From the NCBI RefSeq assembly GCF_963678635.1, contig NC_087063.1, positions 51,841,220-51,905,219 of the forward strand: DNA of 64,000 nucleotides, in the 5' to 3' direction. This document shows, in pieces, positions 37,050-47,706 of this stretch. Made by a program: the position numbers and the translations under genes. Under the pieces are notes generated by a model that saw nothing but the letters and a program-made list of their open reading frames with translations, made no database searches and had not been told where the DNA came from. Source of the stretch: Symsagittifera roscoffensis. Lineage: Eukaryota; Xenacoelomorpha; Acoela; Convolutidae. Numbering within the stretch: position 1 is the stretch's first letter; each line of letters opens with the position of its first letter.

Positions 37050-39595
37050 GTTCATGGTAAGTCCGTGGTAGGATGTGCAAAAATTTGGAAATATTCTTTT
37101 TTAAAAACTTCAAAACACGATAAGATTTGATATAATTTGACTTAATAATTTTAATAAATGATCCTTTTTTTAAAACTGTACTTAAACTAGCTTAAACTAT
37201 GCTGACACCTACTGAAACCTTGAAAACAATTCAAGTTTTTGGAAACAATTGCAAAAGTTTCAAGTTTTTGTTAAAAAAAATTGCAAAAATCTTAAATTGT
37301 ATTTCAATTGACATCATGTTGAGACACTGATACAAAACTATGACTGGAAATATGGATTTTTCCACAATTTTCTCTCGAAACAATCAAATACAATAGAGTT
37401 TACCCTAATATTAGCCAAAAAGCGGTTTATATAATGCTCGGAACGCATAAAGCTCATATTAGCTGAATCAATTTTGATACTTCCGGAAAATTAGGTAATT
37501 AATCGTAATTTTCGCGAAAGAGAAAATCAATCAACTTTATCCAAAAAATGTTTCATTTTTAACCTTTCATTTGTGTAATTAACTAGTTTTTTATTCAATT
37601 CAAAGAGAATTCACCTTAGAAAATCAATCCAATTGAACAGTAAGAGCAATATTAAATGAAATTTCTAGATCAAACTCGCTGATCCAGCTCCTCCTCAGTT
37701 TTTTCCTAAAGAATAACCCAAACTTGTACAATAATTACACATTCTGAGAAATTTTTAACATTATCATTAACATTAAGTTACAGGTTATTGATAAAAAGAG
37801 AACATTTTACTGCTAAAATTGACTAAAAATGAGGTAAATTTCTCTTAACAGTATATTAGATTGTATGATTACCTCTCTGCTGCTTCTACAACATTACAAC
37901 ATAATTTTCATGGCTTTTCTGCAGAAGTTTTCTATGTCATAAGTTTAATCTTCATTTCTGCTTATTGCATGTTTTCGCTCTTGAACTCATTTTGCAAGAA
38001 GTTTTAGTCAGAACTGACGATTTTAGGAGAAAATAATATCAATTGAACGAACAATTTATTGGCAGAGATTAAATTAGAACTGATAACGTCTAAATATTAC
38101 CATCTAAGTTGTTCAAGTTCTCTTTTATGTTCCCTTGTGTAGTTGCTACAGCAAACTATTTCAGCAAAAACCCAACTTTTGAGATCATTAATTATCACTT
38201 TTCTTGCAAAATAGTTTGTATTTCGCTTTTTGTTCTTGATTTTTGTCAGAAGTTTTCTCAACAAAGTCGAAGTGTGAAAAAATTGCTACTATTTTCAGCA
38301 TTCGAAAGCACATGTATAAATTGAGAATAGTAAGGTGTGTTTTTACGTTGATTTCTTAGAATAAATTAAGAGCAGTTCTATTGTTTATAATCTGCAAAAC
38401 CTTTGGAAGTAGAAATACGCAAGCGAACTTAGTTCTATAGTTCTGCAACATTTATAACATCTAGAAGACCTTTTCTCAAAATCATCGATTAAGGAAAGGA
38501 AATCATGGTGCAAACTGTAACAATTGAATAAATTTGCGAACTTTATTAAGCAAAGACTCTATAATTCAAAGTAATTTTCTAATTGAAAAAAAAAATTGAA
38601 GCTACTCAGAACTAAATTCTTACTGCCTGTCTAGTTGAAGTTTTTCTTGTTAAAATTCATAGAATTAAGAGATCATACGTCTGGTTCTGCTAAAGTATTA
38701 ATTTGTTAAATATTTAGCAGGTTCCATATTAATTTCTCTAAAACTTTTTCTACATCAAATTTTTTTATCCAAAAAAATGAAATGTAGATCTTATAAGCAA
38801 ATTTTTGATTTATGGTTCATGCTTCATCTTCCAAAAAATGTTTCAGCTGGGTTTACTTCACAACAATTTTTTTTCAAAAAATCCGAATTTTCATATAAGT
38901 TAACCTAGTATATCGAATGATAAGAAATTTCCCAAACATTAGACTTTTATGTTGGATTTTTTCTCAAGATGTAAAATATAAGCTAAATTTTAATAAAAAA
39001 ATCTCTAAAATCCTAATGATATAAATTGAGTTTCTATCTCAATTTGATTTCTTCTCAGTTTCTGCTTCATCTACTATCTTCCAACTTAATCCAATTCGAA
39101 CAATGTTTTGTTTGAAAATTGAGTTTTAGAGGAAAAAATGTATCATTTCAACGAACGTTCATTAATCCGAAGCAGAATTAATACCATAAATCCTTTTAAA
39201 AAACTCTCGATCTTTATTTTCTCGATCAATAACTGTATGTTGCTGTTTCAACTTTGAATTTCTGTTTTGAAGTAAATTTTTGGTTGAGAATGATGTGTAA
39301 TATTATCTTGAAATTTTCAAATGTTAGGAAATCATACATTTTTCAGGTCAGTTATCAATTTTTTTTCTGAATCGTAGAAAAAAAGCAAAAGCAAACCATG
39401 ATTTTTAGTAAATCAATCCCCAATATCTGCTACGCACCACTCTATGATTGATTTTACAAGCACTAAGCAAGGAAAACTTTAAAATGGTTATTAGTTAATG
39501 TATCTCAATTAATCAATGTTTTATAAGTATCCAGTTTTTTATAGTATTTCTACAAATACTTAGGCACTCTTTAGCGTACGTGATTCACTTTTAAC
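37050..39595. other. Arm interior without recognisable genes
   Basis: Very AT-rich sequence, conserved in inverted orientation at 56.6-58.9 kb and again in part at 62.6-64.0 kb. A frame at 38109-38324 (plus) with 'ANYFSKNPTFEIINYHF' is also open in the other copies (58116-57691 and 63978-63796, minus), but the arms are similar enough that this alone does not prove coding. I see no RNA gene or convincing promoter. Confidence 0.4.
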
Positions 39596-39599
39596 AACT

Positions 39600-40116
39600 T
39601 TATCGCAACAAAATCCCCGCAAGCCGGCAACCGATGGAATTTTTACTGTAGATTAAAGATTTCGGATCGATTTCCATTGAAAGTTTCGAGACAATTTGAA
39701 CTCGGTTGTTGCTGGTTTTATCATCAATCGAAACCCTTGAATATGACAGAACAAGAATGATGATGAAAAAACTCTAAATTTGTTACTGGAATTTTTTCAA
39801 ATTTAGTGTATAGACTTTTGAGATTCAGTAAAAATTATTTTAAGAAATAATTTCTACTATGTTTTTATTAAAAATATAATAACTTTACCTTATCTCGGAG
39901 TGTGTTTGGAGAGTGTTGAGCACATAATTTAACATTTTGTTGACAATGCTTCTTCTTGATATGGTTAGTAAGTTTCTCGTTGCTATATGTATAAAAATAA
40001 CAATTGGAACACTTTAAAACGTCACAGTGCTTTCGATGTCTTGACGCATCTTTACGTGTGTATTCTCTTCCACATTCAAGCCTTGCGACTCTTTCGTTTC
40101 TATTCAATGACCACAT
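39600..40116 (-). CDS. Two-finger C2H2 zinc-finger protein, left-arm copy (two exons, damaged)
   Basis: Exon 1 (40116-39889) encodes 76 residues from ATG. Finger 1 is the 'ECGREYTRKDASRHRKHC' segment, and finger 2 is C36-x2-C39-x12-H52-x4-H57. Exon 1 ends in AAG followed by a GTAAAG donor. A likely exon 2 (39734-39600, 44 codons plus stop) begins 'VSIDDKTSNNRVQIV' and ends 'GCRLAGILLR'. Such proteins usually bind DNA or RNA. Damage: the first cysteine of finger 1 is Arg ('ARLECG' where the 62-kb copy has 'ACLECG'), and the acceptor before exon 2 is changed from AAAG to AAGG. The CCAAT array lies directly upstream. Exon 2 is inferred. Confidence 0.55.
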
Positions 40117-40289
40117 CTCAATAATGAGATAAAGAAAAAATGGGAGATTTAGAATGTTCCAAATTTTTAGAAAAAATGTTCAATAGCCTCAAAAATTGAA
40201 AAAAATAAAAGAATAAAAACAGCAAAAATTTTGAACAATTGTTTTTAACGTGAAAGAAAATTAGAATAAATTTGCTGCTTAGCCTATCT

Positions 40290-40600
40290 GAAGAAAAATG
40301 ATCCAACCTAACCATGGAGTTTTCAAAAGTTTTGCTATCAATCAATCAGAATCGAGCGTTCATTATAAGGAAATTTTTATCTTTTCTGATATCAACCAAT
40401 CAGAATCGAGCTTCAATGGTCATGGAATTTAAAAAAAAATTAATGTCAACCAATCAAAACTGATTTCTACTTCTCATGGATTTTTCAACGAGTTTAATAT
40501 CAAACAATCAGCATTGAATTCTTTTTTGGTGATTTTTGGTAAAATCAAGACTATCTACTGGATACTGTTTGTTGGAAATCAACCAATCAGAATCCAGCAT
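40290..40600 (-). promoter_or_regulatory. Array of CCAAT boxes upstream of the zinc-finger gene
   Basis: The motif 'CCAATCAGAATCGAGC' and variants recur near 40345, 40395, 40449, 40503 and 40582, spaced about 50-80 bases. Read toward the zinc-finger gene it is GATTGG. The same array stands before the zinc-finger remains at 55.9-56.1 kb and 61.55-61.79 kb. Repeated CCAAT boxes are typical NF-Y binding sites in animal promoters, and the array could serve genes on either side. Confidence 0.5.
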
Positions 40601-41261
40601 TTTCTAAAAGTGATCTGTTTATCATTTTTTAAAAGCTTCAATCATTATTTGAACAATGTCGATCAAAAAACATTTGAATTTCCCCGAGTCACTCTACAAG
40701 AAAAAAATCCACTTGATTTTCTCCTTGACGTAATAGCTGTTGACTTTTACTTTTTTCACAGTTTTTTGGACGTTTATGTTGTCTAAAATAGAGTTCTCCG
40801 ACTAATTAAAGGTCTGTTTAGGGAAACTTAATAATCAAAGAATTTACTTTTGATCCACATATTGCGTATCAAATTTAAACTTACGGCTGAATTACACCTC
40901 ACAAGGAGAGAAATTTTGTTTATTCTCGAGAATTTAAATTAATTAAAAAATCGTGTGATAATATATCAAAAACAGATTTCCAGAGATTTGCTTTGAAAAA
41001 TTCGACAAATTTGAGTTATCTTCTCATATCTATATCAAAATCAAAGAACTTGACTATCTACTCAAAAATCAACATTTTCTAATTGATTACATGCAAAAAA
41101 AATTAATTAACTTCATGAAAAAATTTGTGGAAATGCTACTTGTTCGCTATTCTTTTGTTACATATATCAGCAAAACTTCATAATTTTACTGCAAACAACT
41201 AATGGTCATTTATCTTGCAAGTTTTTGTGTATAATTTTACTTTTTTGGAAGATTTAAGTCA

Positions 41262-41470
41262 TTAAAAATTTTTTTGATTGGATACGAAAACAAGAACAAA
41301 ACTGAACATTTTTGCGATTGGAAATGACCATGCCCGAAATGGAACTCTGTTTCCGATTGAACACCACTTTTATCCAAGAATCCCATAAAAAGAAGCTAAA
41401 ATCTGATTGGACACGACTAAAATCCAAATAAAGAAAATCAATTCTGATTGGTTAAGCCGACACATTCGAG
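41262..41470 (+). promoter_or_regulatory. CCAAT-box (GATTGG) cluster upstream of gene 1, copy A
   Basis: GATTGG occurs near 41274, 41313, 41404 and 41443, with a mutated GATTGA near 41352. It is followed by the block 'ggtacccctaactcctaa', which is exact in both copies (41478 and 49904). The motif spacing is again 30-50 bases. This probably drives gene 1. No clear TATA box is seen. Confidence 0.45.
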
Positions 41471-41637
41471 TTGAAGGTACCCCTAACTCCTAACTAAAAA
41501 AGCTTTTATTTTCAACTTAATCACTGTCATTACCTCTTCTTTCAGCTCTAAATACTTAAATACTTTAATTTCAACTTATCTTCCGTCAGCTATCCCTCTC
41601 TCAGCTCTTTCTTGTTTTTACTCTTTAACTTAGTTTA

Positions 41638-42096
41638 TTGCTCAAAATTATCTTCTCAGTGCAAAACAGCAACCTCATGTACTCTGTAGAACTTTCGCCT
41701 GATCTAGTACAATCACAAGTGCGAGAAACAGTCTCTGGAGTTTTTCTGGCACGAATTGACATCCCAATCCAAGTCTGGCACATGATGGAAGTGATTCGAA
41801 AGAATTTCAACGAACATCATATGATGCAAGTTCCTATCACAGAGAACCAACTTGAAGAAAGGCAAATGATAGAGAAAGTTTCTGATCATGTGGTAATGAA
41901 CTACCCCGAGATTCCTGACTCAAGATTTGTAGCTCAACCACTCGACGACTTCCTCTTTCCGTGGGAGGAAGCAGGATCAGCCGAAAACTCCATCACAATA
42001 GATGAAGATGAGGTTTTCTCAGAAACAATTACATTTCAAAACACTCCTCCACAACAACCACCAATATTAGAACCCCGACCAGCTCTAATTGCTTGA
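41638..42096 (+). CDS. Gene 1: small protein with acidic, proline-rich tail, copy A
   Basis: The open frame gives 152 residues from 41638, or 139 from the ATG at 41677. A TTCTCAG acceptor-like site at 41653-41659 suggests that part of the 5' end may be an intron and that the true start may lie upstream. Residues 30-55 contain 'GVFLARIDIPIQVWHMMEVI', a strand followed by a Trp-bearing helix, resembling the end of a PC4 fold. The C-terminus is acidic ('TIDEDEVF'), then 'TPPQQPPILEPRPALIA'. No signal peptide or membrane segment is visible. I do not recognise the family. It is the only intact copy, and copy B is rearranged. Confidence 0.5.
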   Translation: MLKIIFSVQNSNLMYSVELSPDLVQSQVRETVSGVFLARIDIPIQVWHMMEVIRKNFNEHHMMQVPITENQLEERQMIEKVSDHVVMNYPEIPDSRFVAQPLDDFLFPWEEAGSAENSITIDEDEVFSETITFQNTPPQQPPILEPRPALIA

Positions 42097-42239
42097 AAAA
42101 CAATTAGAACTTAATTTAGCCCTCCGAACTGGCACATATGTTAAGAAACTGGAATAGTTTTTGCACACATATTCGGAACAACAATTTAAAAAAAATGCAC
42201 ACAAGTGAAAAATACCTGATAGTTTTTGCATCTTGACAA

Positions 42240-42830
42240 AAAAAACTCAAACATTTTTCGCATTTTTAAGAAAAAATTGAAACCCTTTTCGCATTTTGTC
42301 AAAAAACTGAAACACTTTTCGCATATTGTCAAAATTATTGAAACACTTTTCGCATTTGTAGGAAACAAGTGGAACACTTTTCGCATTTTGTCAAAAAAAA
42401 GTGAAACACTTTTCGCATTTGTAGGAAAAAAGTGAAACACTTTTCGCCTCTTGTCAAAAAAATTGCACTTTTCGAATCTTGTCAAAAAATTGAAACACTT
42501 TTCGCATCTTGTCAAAAAAATTGCACTTTTCGAATCTTGTCAAAAAATTGAAACACTTTTGGCATCTTGTCAAAAAAATTAAAACACTTTTCGCCTTTTT
42601 GTTGTAAAAATTAAAACACTTTTCGCATTTTGTCAAAAAAATTGAAACAGTTTTCGCATTTGTACGAAAAACGTTTCGCATACGCTTGAAAAAATTGAAA
42701 CACTTTTCCCATCTTGCTGAAAACATGAAACTGAAACATGTTTCGTGTTCTGTTGAAAAATCTGAAACAAATTTTGCAATTTGTCGAAAAAAATGGAACA
42801 CTTTTAGCATCTTGCCGAAATAAATCATTA
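42240..42830 (+). repeat. Minisatellite, about 30-bp unit, copy A
   Basis: About twenty degenerate units of the type 'ttgaaacacttttcgcatyt' plus 'tgtcaaaaaa' lie in tandem. The spurious minus-strand frames they open (42515-42186, 42828-42454) read as repeated 'KMRKVFHFF' and are best explained by the repeat itself. The homologous array is at 51060-51540. It lies just downstream of gene 1. Confidence 0.7.
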
Positions 42831-42834
42831 CATT

Positions 42835-43540
42835 TTTTCTTGCACAGTTAAATACTAATCTTTATGAAATTTTTATTCAAAATATAATCCTTCAGAAAAC
42901 TAATTTTTGCATGTCTGTTGTACAGACACAAACGAAAACCAAGGTATTAACATGAGGTATAGCGATGAAAGTCATCAGTAAAGAAGTTTTCTAAGCAATA
43001 AGTCAACATGTTTTTTACATTAAATTTTTATTTAATGTAATGAAGTTAGACTTTTACACAATTTTTCAAAAAACCAAGAAAAAACGTCTATTTTACAAAA
43101 AAAATCTTAAATTCTTAAATGTTAAAAACTGGTCAAGCTAGAAAAAAATTACTATTGACAAGATTCTTGTAACAAATATTCAATTATCATAATTAAATAT
43201 TTAAAAATTAACAAATTATTGGAAGAAATTGTTTGAAAAAGCCATTCAGAGGGTCTGACATGATTCTTCTACCCAGCTAAAAAGGCGTCTTTTGAAATAT
43301 TTAGGTAATAAAAAAGTAATTGCACCTGGGAAAATGACGTCATTACACTTAAACTTTTATAGAACCATAAAAAATGTGGAATATTTCCAACAGAAAAAGT
43401 GACGTCATTATTAATTAAACTTCTAGATTCTTCTAACTTTTATAATCTACAGATTGAATCCTTGAATTTTATAAGAAGTCATTACACATTAACTTCTAGA
43501 TTTTTCTCAATCTTCTATATTCTTGAAATCATCACTAAAA
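42835..43540. other. Intergenic, no feature seen
   Basis: AT-rich sequence conserved in copy B (51545-52290), with no open frame that is kept in both. It includes two 'tgacgtcatta' CRE-like palindromes (about 43335-43346 and 43392-43402, matched near 52078 and 52142). These could be regulatory for gene 2. Confidence 0.35.
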
Positions 43541-43855
43541 AATAAACAATCAGAATTCCAGAACTAACTCTAAGGTGATGAGGTTGATGAAAAAAACATT
43601 TGTGGATTTCAGTTATTTTGCTAGTTTTTTAAATCTAAATAAAGATACGCAACCAAGGTTGTAAATAATAGGAATAGTTTCCAATGAAATTCTTCACTTT
43701 TGAAAAACCCTAGTCAACAAAAATTTTTTATTCTACAAAATCCTTCATAAACAATTAAAATCAACCTAGTGTTGCAAATTTTTGAAGGAGTTCAGATAAC
43801 TTTATGAGAAAACCAACAAAATCTACAGCTGAAAATAAAATAAATTTCATTTCAT

Positions 43856-44545
43856 TTGGAAATCTTCTACAGTTCAGTTCATTCTATCAACAAGAGTAGA
43901 ATTTTTGAAAGAAACAGAAATCTATCTCAGACATTGAAACCAATCATAATAGAACGTGCGAGTTACTGCATCCAGTTTGAAATTGGGTCCGAAACTGTCA
44001 AGATTCTCAAATTTAATAAAATCTCCCAGGCTAGTGAGCAAATTATCATGGATCTTTCAGAATGGAGAGAACTCGAGAGTAAAAGAATTAGAGAAATTAA
44101 AAAAGAATTGGCAATGTCTAAGTCAACTTCGAGAAAAAAGTACGGGTTTTCATATGATTCAAACGAAAAAATTTTTGATGAAGCTGTGGATCTGGGATAC
44201 GGAAGTAATTTTCATTTGCTTACAAGTGAACATTTACTATAAATGACTATTTTTGAAAAATTGGATGAATTTGACATCTTCTACAGAGATCCGAAGAAGT
44301 GTTTCAGTCCTTTAAGAATTTCCCTACATGATTGGCGGAAAATTGAAACAATTCCTGATACAAGTTACAAGAAAGAAAAATTGAAGGTTCAAGAGGATAA
44401 CTTAGCTCTGTTTAGAAGAAAACAGGGTGTGGCACATGAAGAAGAAAGTGACAAGGAACTCAAAAATAACTCAATTTTTGTCTTTCTACACATTTTTTCA
44501 AGTTTCCAATTAGTTTTAAAATGGTTTTTCGTTTTATCTGAATAG
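43856..44545 (+). pseudogene. Gene 2, copy A1: two PC4-like modules, split by a stop
   Basis: Two adjacent frames (43856-44242 and 44243-44545) are in the same phase and are separated only by TAA at 44240-44242, where copies A2 and B read CAA. Module 1 is 'YCIQFEIGSETVKILKF' then 'IIMDLSEWRELES'. Module 2 is 'FDIFYRDPKKCFSPLRISLH' then 'DWRKIETI'. The pattern of strands, an acidic-basic turn and a final strand plus W-containing helix resembles the PC4/Sub1 single-stranded-DNA-binding domain; this is a judgement by eye. A Lys-rich linker ('SKSTSRKKYGF') joins the modules. The CAA-to-TAA change is the visible lesion. Confidence 0.5.
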
Positions 44546-45048
44546 AGTGTTCCTGAAACAAAGCTTAGTTTTTAAAGATTTATCAATGTAAACTTTTAAG
44601 AGCACTTTTGAAGACAATTGATTATTTTATCACAAAATTTACATAGTCACTATGCACTATGCACAGAACCATGACAATCAATAAAGCAATCAATAATTTT
44701 GAACAAATCAGATTAATCTTTTGAGTTTTGAATAATAAACAACCAGAATTCCAGAACTAACTCTAAGGTGATGAGGTTGATGAAAAAAACATTTGTGGAT
44801 TTCAGTTATTTTGCTAGTTTTTTAAATCTAAATAAAGATACGCAACCAAGGTTGTAAATAATAGGAATAGTTTCCAATGAAATTCTTCCCTTTTGAAAAA
44901 CCCTACTCAACAAAAAATTCTTATTCTACAAAATCCTTCAAAAAAAATTAAAATCAACCTAGTGTTGCAAATTTTTGAAGGAGTTCAGATAACTTTATGA
45001 GAAAACCAACAAAATCTACAGCTGAAAAAAAAATAAATTTCAGTTCAT

Positions 45049-46033
45049 TTGGAAATCTTCTACAGTTCAGTTCATTCTATCAACAAGAGTAGAATTTTTG
45101 AAAGAAACAGAAATCTATCTCAAACGTTGAAACCAATCATAATAGAACGTCCGAGTTACTGCATCCAGTTTGAAATTGGGTCCGAAACTGTCAAGATTCT
45201 CAAATTTAATAAAATCTCCCAGGCTAGTGAGCAAATTATCATGGATCTTTCAGAATGGAGAAAACTCGAGAGTAAAAAAAACTAGAGAAATTAGAAAAGA
45301 ATTGGCAATGTCTAAGGCAACTTCGAGAAAAAAGTACGGGTTTTCATATGATTCAAATGAAAAAAATTTTGATGAAGTTGTGGATCTGGGATACGGAAGT
45401 AGTTTCGCATGTCTGTTGAACAGAAACAAACGAAAACCAAGGTGTTTAATTGATTAAAATATGCCAGAGGTAGATTTCCTACTTTGCGCCAGTGATTTAT
45501 GCAATTACTCTGCGCTCCACGCAAAGTGTATCCCTTTGAGAGGCAATCGACACTTTTGGTTGATTTCTGCAAAGACCAATTGTTCGACCAGATAATTAAA
45601 TCAGTCGAACTTTTTTAACTAGAGAAAAAATAGGATTTCATTTCGTTGATTGTGAAGAATTTTCACCCTGGGTCTCTTAGACTGTCCAAGTTCAATTTTT
45701 GTAGTATTTGAGCTATCTTATTGTGAACATTTACTACAAATGACTGTTTTTGAAAAATTGGATGAATTTGACATCTTCTACAGAGATCCGAAGAAGTGTT
45801 TCAGTCCTTTAAGAATTTCCCTACATGATTGGCGGAAAATTGAAAAAATTCCTGATACAAGTTACAAGAAAGAAAAATTGAAGGTTCAAGAGGATAACTT
45901 AGCTCTGTTTAGAAGAAAACAGGGTGTGGCACATGAAGAAGAAAGTGACAAGGAACTCAAAAATACTATGCACAGAACCATGACAATCAATGAAGCAATC
46001 ACTAATTTTGAACAAATCAGATTCATCTTTTGA
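45049..46033 (+). pseudogene. Gene 2, copy A2: frameshifted and interrupted
   Basis: Same two modules as A1. A run of A expanded near 45275-45282 shifts the frame after 'DLSEWRKLESK'. Sequence from about 45409 to 45722 replaces the 'FHLxTS' stretch between the modules. Module 2 is open at 45740-45960 and lacks the A1 stop (CAA at the homologous site). The end of the protein is changed by a deletion that fuses it to 'actatgcacagaaccatgac'. Confidence 0.5.
45405..45722 (+). other. Insert of unknown origin in gene 2 copy A2, with a Cys/His-rich reading frame
   Basis: Absent from A1 and B at this site. About 38 bases at its left edge match 42909-42947. An ATG frame at 45461-45595 encodes 44 residues with 'CASDLCNYSALHAKC', a spacing (C-x4-C-x5-H-x2-C) that vaguely resembles part of a PHD or C1-type zinc finger. 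The frame then breaks. It may be a captured gene fragment, but the evidence is thin. Confidence 0.25.
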
Positions 46034-46089
46034 GTTTTGAATTCTTTTGAATTCTATCCAGAAACGCTGAGCCAAGAGTTTGTGTGGAA

Positions 46090-46760
46090 GACAGTTTCTG
46101 GTTGGAACATATATAATGTCTCCTGAATTTTTTTTCCGAATTAGTCGTTTCTTTGCTATACTAGGCATCTTTTCGACTCCTTTCTATCGTAAGTTTTGTG
46201 GAGCTGCTCGACTAAGCTGATTTAACATTTCTCCATTTGACGTAACAATACTTGAGTAGAATCTGTGTTTGAACAAAGTGAAAAGACAGTCAACTCCTGA
46301 TATATGTATACAAATTTATCTAATCTCTGAAAAATTTGGCTAAGAGATATTCCTATTAAAACCAAATGGAACTTACAATTCTCCAAACAACATAAAGAGT
46401 TGTGGGTAGAGATGTATTTTCGTAAGAGTCACTGGAAATGGAAACAAATAGGGTTTTTTTTTACAAAAACCTGAATAAAAGCTGGCAAGAGCTTGACACA
46501 TAGCAGCAGCCATTGGGAAGAATGATTTTTGTTGAGAGTTGTGGATTACTATAGGAGAAGTATCGCCTACGCGATTTCGGTATATGGAAATTTCATTCAA
46601 AACATTCCATATTTGATATTAATTCCATATATGGAAATCATGATGAGTCATACTTTTTACTTCCAGTTCCATTTAATCTCAAAATCATTTTTCTCATTTC
46701 TCTCCATCTGATTGGTCTCTTCTTCAAAAATGTACTGAAGAAAATACACTAGTCTCAATT
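46090..46760 (-). pseudogene. Minus-strand gene of unknown function, copy A
   Basis: Segments of minus-strand protein are conserved against copy B. Segment 1 (about 46755-46660) contains 'FEEETNQMERNEKNDFEIK'. Segment 2 (about 46605-46471) contains 'YRNRVGDTSPIVIHNSQQ' and 'PMAAAMCQALASF'. Segment 3 (46326 downward) contains 'SIVTSNGEMLNQL' and 'MPSIAKKRLIRKK'. A GT donor at 46470 and a TTTTTCAG acceptor at 46327 would frame a 144-bp intron, but the phase does not join cleanly. Lesions in A: the start reads ATT, there is a one-base loss near 46300, and a TAG after 'PQNLR'. No family is recognised. Confidence 0.4.
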
Positions 46761-46763
46761 ATA

Positions 46764-47225
46764 TTGAATTCTCAAAAAATCAAACAAGAATTGGGAGATT
46801 TGTTTGGTTCCAAAAGTCCTACAATGGGAAATTTTACTTTGAGCCCTGCTTTTGACTAACAAAAACTAATGATTTTGAACAATTTGAAAAGTCCTAACAG
46901 TCTATCTTAGTGCAAAAGTAGGTGAAGCATTATCGGCTTTCCGGAAAACTGTTATTCACGATGCTGAAAACCTTGGATTCGTACCTATATATGAAGCCAA
47001 ATCTGGCAAAGAACCAACTACTATGGATCAGGAGCTGGAGATCTGTAATAGAGTATCTGAAATAGCAACATACAACATGAGGAGAGTGTGTGTCACAATC
47101 AAGATACACAGTGCGAAAAAGCCATCCTACATTCAGATTCGACTCTTCACTGCAAAAAAGAAAAAGCAATAAAACAAGTTGCCTATGTCAACTATACTTT
47201 GAACGAATTCAAAGAACTGTCGTAA
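46764..47225 (+). CDS. Gene 4, copy A: conserved PC4-like protein with -1 frameshift signal
   Basis: The main frame is open from about 46884 to a TAA at 47170-47172 and contains 'GEALSAFRKTVIHDAENLGF' and 'VCVTIKIHSAKKPSYIQIRL'. Ten codons before the end of the final lysine run is A AAA AAG (47154-47160), in the phase used for -1 ribosomal slippage. The -1 frame continues 21 codons to 47223-47225 with 'VAYVNYTLNEFKELS', which supplies the last strand and helix of a PC4-like domain. A 5' segment at 46764-46859 ('SQKIKQELGDLFGSK') is probably another exon. In A its start codon reads TTG and its donor is lost. Copy B keeps both. Confidence 0.5.
47154..47160 (+). promoter_or_regulatory. Candidate -1 frameshift heptamer A AAA AAG, gene 4 copy A
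   Basis: Zero-frame codons are GCA AAA AAG. Slippage by one base gives GAA AAA GCA ATA and a 21-codon extension. The only base that differs between copies A and B within the extension is a synonymous Leu change (TTG/CTG). I did not find an obvious stem-loop downstream. A shared one-base deletion is the simpler alternative. Confidence 0.4.
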
Positions 47226-47229
47226 ATTT

Positions 47230-47640
47230 TGGGAGACTTTTTGTTTGTTGATAATTGTAAGCCTCAGTAATGCTTTGTGATGTTTTTTGTGTTTGTTAAT
47301 TGAAAAATTTTTGATTCAAAACTATCTCTTGTCACTGAAGTGTACATTTAGAGGTGGGATATCTGGGCAAAAGTCAGACAAAACATAAAAATTTTTTATA
47401 AAAAATTGAGATAAACATTATCCAATTATCAATAGGTTTTCCAGTATTTGTTTACGAAATTCCAGAAAATTTATTTAGTTACTGCTTTCATCAAAACTTA
47501 AGTAAAAATATGTCTCACTTGAACAAAATTACAAACAAAATGAATAGTTAGTGGTAACATTATCATTATTTTCAAATTTCTGATATTCATTGGTTGTTTT
47601 CAATTGCCTTAATTTGAGATTTTGAATGGCTACATGAATT
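47230..47640. other. Intergenic between gene 4 and gene 3, no gene seen
   Basis: The first 55 bases remain nearly identical to copy B. Further on the copies differ at many sites. CATTGGTTG near 47588 and the block before it are shared with copies at 55.03 and 60.68 kb and probably belong to the gene 3 promoter. Confidence 0.4.
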
Positions 47641-47706
47641 TACTTAAAACTAATCAGTCTCTAAATAAGGGAAAAACATTTTATGTTGATTACAAAATAA
47701 GTAAAA

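Larger units (their letters stand above)
35911..40600 (+). repeat. Left inverted arm of the large element
   Basis: Matches 55830-59232 in inverted orientation. In order it holds the tip, subterminal repeats (to about 37050), a long AT-rich stretch without recognisable genes (37.1-39.6 kb), the two-finger gene on the minus strand (40116-39600) and a CCAAT-box array. It is longer than the right arm, mainly because of the 474-bp tandem duplication and a segment near 39430-39590 that the right arm lacks. That segment is present in the extra copy at 62.57-62.67 kb. Confidence 0.7.
43545..45960 (+). repeat. Tandem duplication of gene 2, period 1193 bp
   Basis: 'cagaattcca' and the following block start at 43551 and again at 44744. 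The first copy holds gene 2 copy A1, the second A2. The second is shortened at its 3' end and has a foreign insert of about 315 bp. Similarity is high, and most differences are single bases. Confidence 0.7.

Noticed and set aside
42186-42828. Two long minus-strand frames with repeated KMRKVFHFF
   Set aside because: They are produced by the 30-bp minisatellite and have no start context or conserved end.
42240-42830. CRISPR-like array of 30-bp repeats
   Set aside because: Units are directly adjacent and degenerate, with no unique spacers, and the sequence is clearly eukaryotic.
45312-45572. Minus-strand frame with 'TLRGAQSNCINHW'
   Set aside because: It straddles the edge of the insert and gene 2 antisense sequence, so it cannot be a real single gene.
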